A stretch of DNA of 64,000 bases from Heligmosomoides polygyrus polygyrus (lineage: Eukaryota > Nematoda > Chromadorea > Rhabditida > Heligmosomidae): NCBI GenBank assembly GCA_947396885.1, contig OX377202.1, forward strand, positions 16,802,001 to 16,866,000, written 5' to 3'. A program made the translations under genes and the position numbers. Below, piece after piece: positions 35,101 to 47,600 of this stretch (the first letter of the stretch is position 1; each line of letters begins with the position of its first letter). Under the pieces are notes generated by a model, which was given only the letters and a program-made list of their open reading frames with translations, had not been told where the DNA came from and did no database searches.

Positions 35101-38100
35101 AAGTAAATCTGTTCTATGTACAATACATTCGAAGTCTACCACGGCAGCCTCATACCGAAAAACTCTATCCTGAGTCATCGATTTGAACAAAATCTCATTT
35201 TCATAGCTTCAGCTGTTCTTTCAAGCACACTCACCGCTATCAGAATTAACGTGGGCGCCGACTTTACGAGTCTTTCAACACTTCGCTTATCAAGACAGAC
35301 GTGAGGGAAAGTGATGAATTTCGATTCTGCGGAAAAGTAGTGATGCGAAATCATATCAGGCTGTCATGTGTATAACTGTTCAATTCGAGGTTGAAGACTC
35401 TGCAACAATTATGCGGAAAGACGGGAATTTTTAGGTTGGCTTTAGCTTATATAATCACAATCAGAGTTTGTGTCCTTCAGATTAGGTACTGCGGGAGGAT
35501 TCCAGGTGAATCGTGACATCTAGAGCTCATAAATTTTAGGAGTTCAGTTTCATCAATGCTTCGGTCTTCAATGTACGGAATTTTCTAAGAAATCTGAGAA
35601 ACACTTCGTCCGACAATGTATAGTTCGAGGAGGTCTGCATAGTATTAGGTTGGCAACTAATTTCGTGGACTCTCAAGCGTCTTCAACAAAAGTGTTCATA
35701 AACAAATAACAAATAACAGTTTTCAACCAAAGCAAGATCTGTTGGAACGCGTGACTGCTTCCCATTTATCAGCTACCTGGCCCTTCCCACAGCTGTAGAA
35801 TTCTTGTGCTTTTGAAGCCAACAATCCTTGGAGGTGCATTTTGACACGGTCCACATTAATAAATCGACCTCCAACCAAGAAGTGCTGCAGCGTGCTATAA
35901 AGGTGCTAGTCATTTGGAGCACAGCCTGTGCTGTAAGGTGGGTGAGTTAGACGCTCCCAGCTGAGGTCTTCGATTTTTTGAAGCTCCCGATTCGTGACGT
36001 GTGATCTGGCGTTATCTTGCTGATAGATAATTCCGCTCCTGAAAATCTGTATGAACAGATTCCAGCGGAGTTCAGCCTGCGTGCAGCCAGGTTGAGAAGA
36101 GTAGATTTCAGCATTAATGCTGGAATCGTTCTTGACCAGCTCCCAGAAGTTAATACCTTCTTGACACCATCAAACGGAGGGAACGTAGCGAACCGGACGC
36201 CTCAAAAAAATAGAAGATCTTAACTGGGAGCGTCAAACTCATCCACCTTACAGCCCAGACCATGCGCCGAGTGACTACCACATTTTTAGTTCGGTGCAGT
36301 ACTTCTTGGTTGGAAGACGATTTAATAACGTGGACCGGGTCAAAATGCACCTCCAAAGATTCTTGGCCTTAAAAGCACAATAATTCTGTGGCCGTGGGAT
36401 AGACCAGCTACCTGATATATGAGAAGCACTTCTGCGTTCCGAAGGATCTTATTTGAATTAAAGATTGTCATTAGTTATTTGTTAATAAATACTTTTGCTG
36501 AAGATTATTGAGAGTCCACGAAATTAGTTGCCTACCTAATACTACAGTAGTGTTATAGTTGTTTCTTGTGACAGAAATTCTGTTGAACTACCGCAGAAAG
36601 CTGGTGGGCGAGGTGCCCTATCCCCTAACAGTGAATTTTAAGGTGCAGTAATAAATAAATAAATAAATAAATATCCTAAAAGCTGCGCTGTACTAGCTGA
36701 GCTTCTCCTTCATCGCAATTTTACCCACAGTTCACGTTAAGGTTTTCTGGGGTAACCTCGCCTCGACTGTGCTCCACCGACCTACGTAAGCATCACGTTT
36801 TTTCGTTTCTTTTCTACCACCGAAGGACAGAATGCCCCTCTCTGTGGCCTGCAGATGCACCTATACATCAATTGAACCGCGACGTATGTCTCATTCCTAA
36901 CCTGCGCAGACCTTTAGCCTTACCAGTTAATGAAGCTTTTCCGTGGAACTTGATTTCCAGCGGTCTGAAAACGAACAACTAGACAGAGCTCAACGCTGGG
37001 CTGCTATACCTTTCCCTAGCGAACATTTTCAGCTCCTCAATATCCATATTAGGTTAATCACTTATGTGTTACAAAGTATACACTAACAATGAGTTCTAAC
37101 GTAAAAAAAAGAAGGTTCTAGCGCCTCAGCGGGAAATGTACATGGTTGGGTCCAGTTTGTAACAGGTGGAGACAAATTCTATAAGAAGACTACAGTATAG
37201 AATCTAAATTGCGGCTGAGGACCAGGGCCCGGATTCATCAACGAAGGAGTCAGTAAGTCGCTACCACAGATTTACCTAACCGGCTGCTTACTAGAAACTT
37301 ACCAGTCCTTGGGATTCATGAAGGACTAGGCTAGACATTAGCAGTAGAGCATACCGGTACTTCACCGCGTCATTTGCCCGAAGCTCTAGACGGGTAGCTG
37401 TGACAATGGTTTCACCGGGAACCTACCACACGCGCGTTGACAAATTGAGGTATCGTTGACAAATTCTTTTAAGCTGGGCCGGAATCATCAACAATTTATC
37501 GGCCGGCAACGATGAAACTTACCGCGAACGCGCGTTGACAAATTGAGGTACGTGGCGCCTTCGCGGTAAGTTTCATCGTTGCCGGCCGATAAATTGTTGA
37601 TGAATCCGGCCCAGCTTAAAATAATAAAGGATAAAAGACGGCGTCACTCAATTTCTTTTGGGATGCGCCACTCATTCTACTGCTGCAGGATATCGTGGAG
37701 GCAGTTGAATGCGTATTCGGCCATACAATGACTTGCGGTGGCCAGCCGCTGAACAAGTCAACGCCTTATCTTTCCCAGACAAGTCTGTTACCAGTTCACT
37801 GATCCCGAAGGGATGGAAGACTTGGTCTGCCTGGGCGGGAATACCGAACCGGGAACCTCGTACACACGACAGCCGACACCTCTTTCGACTGCGCTACACG
37901 CGCCCATGTCAACGAAGATGACAACTAGACAAAATCGCCTCAAAATTGAATGGGTTTTTAAAAAATGCAAGAAATTTTAAGAACTAACATTTTGAAAACC
38001 ACTGACAAATAAGAAACAGCTCAAATACGGACATATGAGCAAATCTGGCAGCTTCAAAGTGAACTGAACAGAAGAAGCTGCTCACCAAAGATCATGTTGG

Positions 38101-41100
38101 TGTTCTCCAGGCCGGCCTTGCGCATCGCATCCGACAACGTGTCGAGGCTGTCGATGGCCAGCAGAATTTCTTGCATTGACGTCACACCCATAACCGACAG
38201 CAGCGACGTTTGCTTGCGAAGCTAGAACGGCGTAGGATAAGTGGAAGGAGGAGGATACTGCTCACATCATTTAAATTAGAATTAAGGTCAATTAAGCTTT
38301 TATTTTTAAAGTCAATTAAGTTTATTAGCAGTCGTTTAAACAGGAAAAGGAAACACTAACATAAATTGAAACAATGGTCAAGAGCTATTGTTGCGACTTC
38401 GATGGTCAGCTCTAGCCTTAAATAAATGACAAAGAATTTGTCAAAATTAAAAAAAACACTTAGTATGAAAATCAGGACCAGGAGTTAGGGCTAACTTTCT
38501 TACCGCTAGAGGGGTTGGGTGTCTGCTTATCTGGTATTAAAAAATAATTTAATCCTTACTCAAAGAATTTTGAAGCTATCAGGCGTGTTGCCAAAAATAA
38601 GAAGGCTCTCGTAAATGTCTAACTGCACGATTATTGTTCCCGCTGTTTTGTGGCTGTCTTTACTGTTGAATAATGCATGACTGAATATGGGCCACAGATT
38701 TGGACCAGTTGTAAACCAGTGAATGAACTAGAAAAAGCTCAAAGGATTCATCAAGATAGTAAAGAGGAGATGTTTGCCATCCTTTTCTCTTCATAATCCT
38801 GAATATACTGAGCAAATACCAACTTTCAGACCTAAAATCTTACTATGTATATCGTCGAGTGTTTCTTCACATATTTTCTTTCCAGGTTCTCAAAGGTGTA
38901 ACAAAGTTGAGGGTCTTCGGACCTACATACAAGCGGACGCACCACACACTCATCATTACACCCTGTGAAAGTGACCAGGGCCCGGATTCATGAACGATTT
39001 ACCGGCGGGTAAGTGCAAAATTTACCCTCACTCCCCATTTAGGCGCGATTCATGAACGCGCGGCGGGAATAATCCGAGGTAAGTGTAGAGGTAAATGCTA
39101 CCCCGTCAGCGCGTCGGGGAACATTTACCTCCAAGGCGAGGGTTTTGCTCCGCGGCCAACTTCTGACCCAAAGCATGCCTCCGGTGGCCCTTGGCCAGCT
39201 CTGAGCTGGCCGCCAGCCGCAAATTCAATGCCTGGCAGGGGCGCCTAGTTGCCATCGCCATGCGCACGTCTTTCCTTGCACTTCGGTGAGTTGTTTTACA
39301 TTTTGTTTTTCTCCATTAGGCTTGCATTCCATGATTTTTTGGGCTCTGTGGACCATGGCGGCCCACAATGCCACTTATTTTTAAGTGAATTGCTTCCTTT
39401 AGTGGCATTGTGGGTCGGCTTGGGCCACCATGAGCCTAGTCCACTACACAAATCGTAATTTACGATTTGCGTGGATGGACTGTGCCCGTCCGCCACCTTA
39501 GCCATCCTTGGCATATGTTGTCTGTGGAGGCTACTGTGGTGGATGGCATCCATTATTAGTCATGTAAGCCCACATTTACCATTGTTTCTCTACTACCTGC
39601 TATGCTACTAGTTTCCACCCGTCTCCCTCCCCCCTTCGCCCTACCCCACATTTCACATTTAATTTCTCCTAAATACGATGCTGCTAGTGTCGGTGGCAGC
39701 GACGTCCCAGCAGCAAGTGTGACTGCTTGGTTTCGCTGTTAGCTGATGCCAGCGGGCAAGCGAAGGCATGCACATTGGGTCAGAAATTGGCCGCGGAGCA
39801 AAACCCCTGCCTTGGCCGTCATGAATCAGAAAACGGAGGTAAGTTCGAGGAACGTGGCGGGTAAATGGCCGTCGAGGTAAGTGGGGGTAGAAATTACCTC
39901 CGGCCGCGTTCATGAATCCGGCCCCAGAAGGCTCATGAACGGAGTTTCAAACTATATTTTTCCGAGGTGGAAGGTGATAGCAACAATTACCATCCAACCT
40001 AATGGATTCTCCAAATTTTAATATTTTTTCGCCGAAAACTTAACAAACTTGATTTAGTTTCATTTTATAGTATACTGGAGTATGAAGCGCAGTATTCGTT
40101 ATTTGTGTTGCTTAAAGAAACTAAGAAATCACTGAAACGAGGAAACATGATACAATGTGTAATTATGAGGTCTTTAGAACAGAACAGAACAGAACAGAAC
40201 ATTTATTAAGCCAAAAGTGGTGCAAAACAAGTTGAGCAGAAAAAAAAACACTGCAAAAGTTGGCTCTCCAAACACCAGCAAAAGTGAAGAGTATTCATCG
40301 TACCAAAAGAGATACAAAAGTATTTGATCACAAAATATTGCTGCAAAAGATTTTTTTTGAAGATTTGCAGGAAAGGATTTCTTCCATAAGTACCGTAAAA
40401 AGTGTTTTGTTTTTCAAAGAAACTAGCAGTTGACTCACTGAAAAAAGGTAGCTTTAGCTGCCTGCATTGTATGGTGCTTCTCGATCCATCGCAATAGTAG
40501 GCTAGTTATATATTTAATATACATTTAGCAGCAACCTCAGCAGTCAGCTCATTGCTTTCTTATTCCATGAACTTTCGATCGCTCACGAAAATCTCATCTC
40601 CTCATTTAGTTAACTTCTATTGTTAATCTGCCTACTCATACTTGTCTTTCTTCCACGCCTGTATTCATATCAATCAAAGACTCATTGCTCCAGCTGACGT
40701 CAACGGCTCAGAAGTATTTGAAGCAACGAAAATTGTGGATCTGTCCACATCGGGGGGAGTAACTTGCATCTTCATTCCCCGGCTTGAGTTTCTGGGAGAG
40801 TAGCAACTACTGTCCTACGATTCGAGGGCTTCTATTTAAAATCGGGGAATATGGTTATGTGAAATGGATGACGTATGTACTGTATTGGCGTTTTGGGGTT
40901 GCCCCCTCCCGACTAGGATAGATCCAAAATTCCTTCTCAACCAGTTCTCACTTGCTTATTCTTCTATCAAGATCATTGCATTTCGTAAGTAAAAATCCAC
41001 GGATCTCCCTCGTTAGAGAGTCTTCGGGCTCTCTTGTTAAGAGGGATCTCGGGCCGCTTGTCGCAGGGCCACGTGGCGCGTCCCCGGGTGGTGGATAGGG

Positions 41101-44100
41101 GAATTAAACGCGAACCAAATGCGACCGTGTACTGCCCAGAGACGCAGGTGGGATGCAGGGGATGGACTCCTTGCTCCTGCTGTGTCGGGTCGATGCGTTC
41201 CTTGTGCGTGGGAGCGGCATGTTCGTGCACAGTGTGCGTGGATGTGTCCGTGACTGTGCGGATTGTAACTGTGTCGGCTCGGCCAAAAGCTTGCAATCGG
41301 TAGACTGGGAGTACATCGTAAGGCGATTCGAGGCCGCCTCAAAAGTCTCGCCCCGTCCCTTCGGGCAGTCTGGCTGGCTGCCCGGAGTTCTTCGCCCGCA
41401 CGACAGAGCCCGACTAGCTACCCGTGTGTACTCAAGTCAAAAATAGCAGCACTAAAGGGCCTCATTCCCCTGACCCCGAAAGAGCCCCCATTTCTGCAGC
41501 GATGGGAAGGACGAGTACGGAGAGGCTGCTAAAATCTCAGGGCCTAACCAGGCTGCGCAAACTGAGAAGGACTAGGATGACGATCTGTACTTACAACGCC
41601 CGCACGCTTGCATCGGAAGCATCCGTCGAGGACCTGATGATGCAAGCCAGGAAGATCAAGTACGACGTCATCGGACTGACCGAGACGAGAAGACACCACC
41701 CCCTGCACGCCGCCTACGACTCCGGAGAAGAACTGTTCCTCGGAACATGCGACAGCAGAGGAGTAGGCGGCGTTGGTGTCCTCGTCAACACGCACTTGGC
41801 CATGAACATCGATTCATACGAGTCTCTGACAAACCGAATCAGACGTCTGCGACTGAAGCGATGTGGTTCCGTGCCAGCTTTGACTGTATTCGTCGCGTAT
41901 GCCCCAACATCCGACTACGACGACGAAGAGGTCGAAGCCTTCTACGTGGAGCTGGAGAAGTTCTATAAGGAAGATCACACCTTCTACAAGGTGATCGTCG
42001 GCGACTTCAACGCCAAAATCGGACCGCGAAGGTCGCCGGAAGAACTTCACATCGGAACCCACGGTTTGGAGTGGAACGAGCAAGGTGAAAGGCTGTCTGA
42101 GTTTATCATGTCGACCAAGACCATCCATGGAAACTCGCAGTTCCAGAAGCCTCCCTCCCTACGATGGACCTGGGAATCTCCCGGTGGCCAGTTCCACAAC
42201 GAGATCGACCACATCATCTTCAACCGCAAATATTGCCTGACCGACGTCTCCGTTGTCCCCAAGTTCTACACGGGATCGGACCAACGCCTCCTTCGCGCAA
42301 GGTTCCGCTTTTCGCGTCAAGGAGAGAAGGCCGCGAAGTTCAAGAAGAGGAGTCCCAGAACGACCATCAACTGGGACCTCTACACCTCTCTTGCCGGTCT
42401 TTGGGAAGATGCCGTCATGGACAACGTCGACGAGGAATACGACCGCTTCGTGCACCATCTCCACGATAGTGCTAAGGGAGCCGAGAGCTTGAAGACCACC
42501 AAGAGACGTCTGTCTCCGGAAACTCTCGAGCTGATACGCCAGCGTGGAGCAGCACGAGCGTCAGGCAACTACCAACTGACGTCCGAGCTTGCAAAGCTAT
42601 GCAGAGAGGCGATAAAGGAGGATCTTAAAAAGAGAAGGGCGGAAGTGTTGGCTGAAGCTGCAGAGGCAGGGTTGAGCATCCGCAATGCCCGCCGGAACTT
42701 CGCCAACTTCAAGACCAAGATGACCGCTCTCCGACGTCCTGACGGAACCATCACCTCTTCCAGAAGGACCATGGAGAAAGTCATCCACAACTTCTACTCC
42801 GATCTCTTCGATAGCCACGTCCACCTGCCCCCATGCCATCTTCCGCAGGATGGATACGTCGTCCCCTCTGTTCTCCCTTCCGAGATCCGACACGCCATCT
42901 CGTCGGTGAAGAAACGTATAGCACCCGGTCCCGACAGGATCAGACCCGAACACCTGAAGAACCTCCCGCCAGTGCTCATCAACACCCTGGCGCGGCTCTT
43001 CACACGCTACCTGTCCGAATGCAAGGTTCCATCTCAGTGGAAGACCAGCAAGACCGTTTTGCTGTACAAGAAGGGAGACGTGCACGACATTGGCAACTAT
43101 CGCCCGATCTGCCTGTTGTCCGTAGTCTACAAGCTGTTCACTCGAGTCATCCTGAATAGGATTAGTAGAACGCTGGACGAAGGACAGCCATGCGAACAAG
43201 CAGGATTTCGGAGAGGATTCAGCACGATCGACCACATACACACCATTACGAAGCTCATCGAAGTGTCGCGAGAGTACAAGCTGCCGCTGTGCCTTACGTT
43301 CATCGACCTGAAGAAGGCATTCGACTCCGTCGAGACTGAAGCGGTCATGGAAGCCCTGCTCACTCAGGGAGTTCCTACTCAGTACATCAGAGTCCTTCGA
43401 GAGCTGTACAGTGGATTCACGACCAAGATCTCACCATTCTACAACGACGTCGTCGTCGACGTGAAGAGAGGGGTTCGGCAAGGGGATACCATATCCCCGA
43501 AGCTCTTCAGCGCCACCCTCGAAAACGTCATGCGCGAACTAGAATGGGAAGACATGGGAGTGAAGGTCGACGGCCGGCAACTACATCATCTTCGCTTCGC
43601 TGACGACATCGTGCTCATAACACCGAGCATCAGCCAGGCGGAGCGAATGCTGGCCGACTTCGATCGTGTATGTGGGAACGTTGGACTGCAGCTGAATCTT
43701 ACGAAGACGATGTTCATGAGGAACGGATGGGTTTCTGATGCCCCATTCTCGCTCAATGGAACGAACATCTCCGAATGCTCCAGCTATGTGTATCTGGGTC
43801 GCGAAGTCAACATGGCCAACGACCTAGCACCAGAGCTGAGCAGGAGGAAAAGAGCGGCTTGGGGAGCTTTCAAGAGCGTCGAAGAAGTCGCGAAGAAGAC
43901 GAAGAACGTCCGACTCCGTGTCCACCTATTCGACTCCACTGTTCTTCCTGCCCTAACATACGCCTCAGAGACCTGGGCTATACGAAAGCAGGATGAACAC
44001 GCGATCAGCGTCGCGCAGCGTGGAATCGAGAGGACGATGCTCGGAGTGACACGACTCACGCAAGTGAGAGAAGGCCTCCGGAGTTCCGAGCTTCGCCGAC

Positions 44101-44615
44101 GTTCGAAGATCAGAGACGCTGTCGCGTGGGCCAAGTTGTCGAAAATTAGGTGGGCCGGCCACGTAATGCGCTTCTCAGACACCCGCTGGACGAGAGCCAT
44201 CACCGACTGGATTCCGCGGGATGTCAAAAGAACACCAGGACGCCCACCAACGCGTTGGTCGGACTTCTTCGTTAAAGCCCTGAACGATCGATATGACGCT
44301 CTTCGTGTCCCTCGAGCGAGGAGGATCCATTGGACCACTCTGGCACGCGACAGGGACGAATGGAGACGCTGCTGGCACCCGCTCGAGCAATTCGATGATC
44401 AACGGGACGACAGGTGATACAGGTGAAGTAAAAATAGCATTGCAATGGGTCTCTCTGATCGAGAAACGCTCTAACTCTGTAGATTGTTATTCGATTTGAT
44501 CTGTTTAGTTTTGTGAAGCGCACAAACACAATAAATAAAACGCAATAATGGTGATGTTTCACGAGCTTTGTCACACGACTTTCCTAAATATAACCGTAAT
44601 AAATGAATAACAGAA

Positions 44616-44646
<31 letters not shown>

Positions 44647-47600
44647 AAACCCGTGAATTTCCATCAAATAAATAAATAAATAAATAAATAAAAACCCGTG
44701 AATTTCCATCATGAAAGGACCTCGGACTTACAAAGCGCTCACGTATAGCCACCTTGCATCTGTAATAGTAGCGAGCACAGTGCGAGTATTTCAGCTTCTC
44801 CATGGGCCTACACGATCGAAACGACGATGTTTTCAACGGCACGCTTCAAAGTCGGCCAGTGGTGACGATAACAGCACCGTTGTTATCAACGGAAAACCAA
44901 TTTTATAGCTCTCGGAGTTGGTTCTGCGGCCGGGCGGCGACACGTGAGCCGAGGACGGCGACGGAAACGCGTACGGGAGGGAGGACTGTGGTGGTGTCAT
45001 ATGATGGTCGCCCGCGGAAACGTGGAGGAGCACACGCGCTGAGAATGGTAATAGGCAACGATTTCAGGCGCCTACATGGCGGACAATTAGCTGCGACTTC
45101 CATATGAAGACGAAGAGGGGCCGGAGAACCACACAGCATTTCCTAAGGAACGGCGTCGTCAGTCCGACTGTTCGGCTGACCTTTCGAAGTTGACGTAGCA
45201 CATTTAGGCAGTTACACTTGAAAGTAATTTGGCTTCCATAACCTAGAAAAGGGTAAAGGAACGGATAGAGGCCGACGTCAACCGATCCTTTTGCGCATCA
45301 CAAATTCAACATTAAACGCACTTTATGCTGCAGGTTCAGTCAAGAGATGGACTTGCCGATTATGGGCAGAGTGCGGGTTCGAATCTCGATCGGAGCAAGA
45401 GTTTTGCTAGCAACAAAACAGCTTTTAACAGCTAATAACCTCTAGAGGCCAACGAGCTAGCGCCAGAGCTGAGTAGGAGGAAACGAGCGGTTTGGGAAGC
45501 TTTCAAGAGCAAAGAAGTCGCGAAAAAGACGAACGTCCGACTCCATGCCCACCTATTCGTCTCCACTGTTCTTCCTGCCCTAACATACGCCTCTGGGACC
45601 TAGGCTATACGAAAGCAGGATGAACACGTGATCAGCGTCGCGCAGCGTGGAATCGAGAGGACGATGCTCGGAGTGACATGACTCACGCAAGTGAGAGAAG
45701 GCCTCCGGAGTTCTGAGCTTCGCCGACGTTAGAAGACCAGAGACGCTGTCGCGTGGGCCACGTTGTCGGAAATTAGGTGGGCCGGCCACGTAATGCGCTT
45801 CGCACACACCCGCTGCACGAGAACCACACGGACTGTGTTCCCTGGGATGTCAAGAGAACACCAGGGCGCCCACCAACGCGTTGGTCGGACTTCTTCTTGA
45901 ATACCCTGAACGATCGATATGACGCTCTTCGTGTCCCTCGAGCGAGGAGGATCCATTGGAGCACTCTGGCACACGACAGGGACGAATGGAGACGCAGCTG
46001 GCGTCTGCACGAGCAACTCGATGATCAACGGAGCGACATGTGATACACGTGATAGAGGTGAGAACCACTATAACGGCTGCTCTAGGCTTGAAAAAAGCTG
46101 TAGACCATTGAATTGGCATCCAATGAATATCCGATGCACAATTCGTCACACCCTTTCTTTTCGAATTATGGTAGCAACCAGACGGGAAGGGTTAGCTTTC
46201 AGAAAACAGCGTGGCAAAGAAGTTTTTTTCGCGACTCTGTAGAGTTGCGATTTTGTAGCCTCAGGAATTTAAGTGTAGATTTCAGCGTTGAGTTTCTCTA
46301 TGCTTAGCTGACTTGGTAGATGGTCAAACACTACTTCGGCCTGGTTCATCAACACTTGCTGACATGCCTTCAGTGAATCCATGCGTTTACTCTGCTCAGG
46401 CGATAGTTTCACAATGCAAGTGGAAGAACTTCTTTCATATTCATAGAGAAGGAACAGAATATTGTCTCCAATTCTTCTCCAGCTTTTTTGCCTTCAATTC
46501 TCTTCAATTTTGGTGTCTACTGAGCACCTCAGTAATACCTTCATTGTTTGCTCAATTTAATGCAAAGCGCAAAGTGTTCGCTGATGATATAAAAAATTAT
46601 AGGAATATTTATTCAAGGGGATATCACGCTCCTCTTCAACACGCAATAAATGCTATAGCGGACTAGTCAACTCCCACCCTCAGGTCAAAAATCGAGCGTG
46701 CTTCATCTTGGGGAGCAGATTAATAGAAACAGTTATAGCCTTAAGGAATCATAACTTTGCTGTTGAGCTAGCTTGCGCGATTTAGGATTTATTTTAGACA
46801 GAAAATTCTCGTTTATGGGTCACTGTGATGAACCGAAAAATGCCGATCGGCCTCTTTAAATCATTAAGAACAAACTCAGACAAGCATCTATTGCTCGCCT
46901 ATGAGTATGTTAAACCAGTTCTTGAATATGGCACTTCTGTCTTCAGTTCGATCTGTAAACGAGACATCGGCAGACTTAAATCTATTAAAAACAGTTTTAC
47001 GAGGGTACTTTATGGGCGTGAGTCTGTGACTAAATTGATAAATGACTTTGTTGGCCTTATCGTGGAGGAATTTTATTCATTCTCTTCTTCTAGCCCAAGG
47101 GGTGGGCAGTGGAAAGTTCAGTTTCCTTGGTCACAAAGCAACACAGGATCAGATTTCTTCACTTGTATAGCTGGCACTGAATTTTTGAAGTTGTCGAAAA
47201 AAGGCACACATTTTCAAACCCACTGTATGAGTGCGAAAGACATGTCGACCAGTATCTTCAGAACGTGCATTATGGTTAGAAGTTTAACGTTTTCCGTTCT
47301 TCGCATTTTCACTTCTTCACCGTGTTGTTTTTTCAAGGAATTGCTAAGATAACTAGAATCAGATCGGAATAGATGTATGGTATAGGAGCGCGTAATTGGA
47401 GATGGAGCAAACTTCTTCGACGCGCCGCACACGTAGGCTGCGTCGGAGTCCACGTGGAGATTCGATCGATGCGGTCTCTTTTAGGCCCGCGGTGGGTGTT
47501 CTGGCAGGCGGATCGTGGCGCAATGGATGGTGGCGTTGCTTCATGCAAAAAAGGCCGGGGTTCGGTTCTCCTATCAACTGACTGGTTGAGATTTGAGGGG

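Noticed and set aside
38976..39927. Protein-coding transposon at 38976-39927
   Set aside because: Ends look real, but the small frames inside do not match any transposase or Myb-like partner convincingly.
43784..44338. 184-residue minus-strand ORF over RTE-A
   Set aside because: It is the antisense shadow of the RTE-A coding region; similar shadows occur over every RTE-A fragment.
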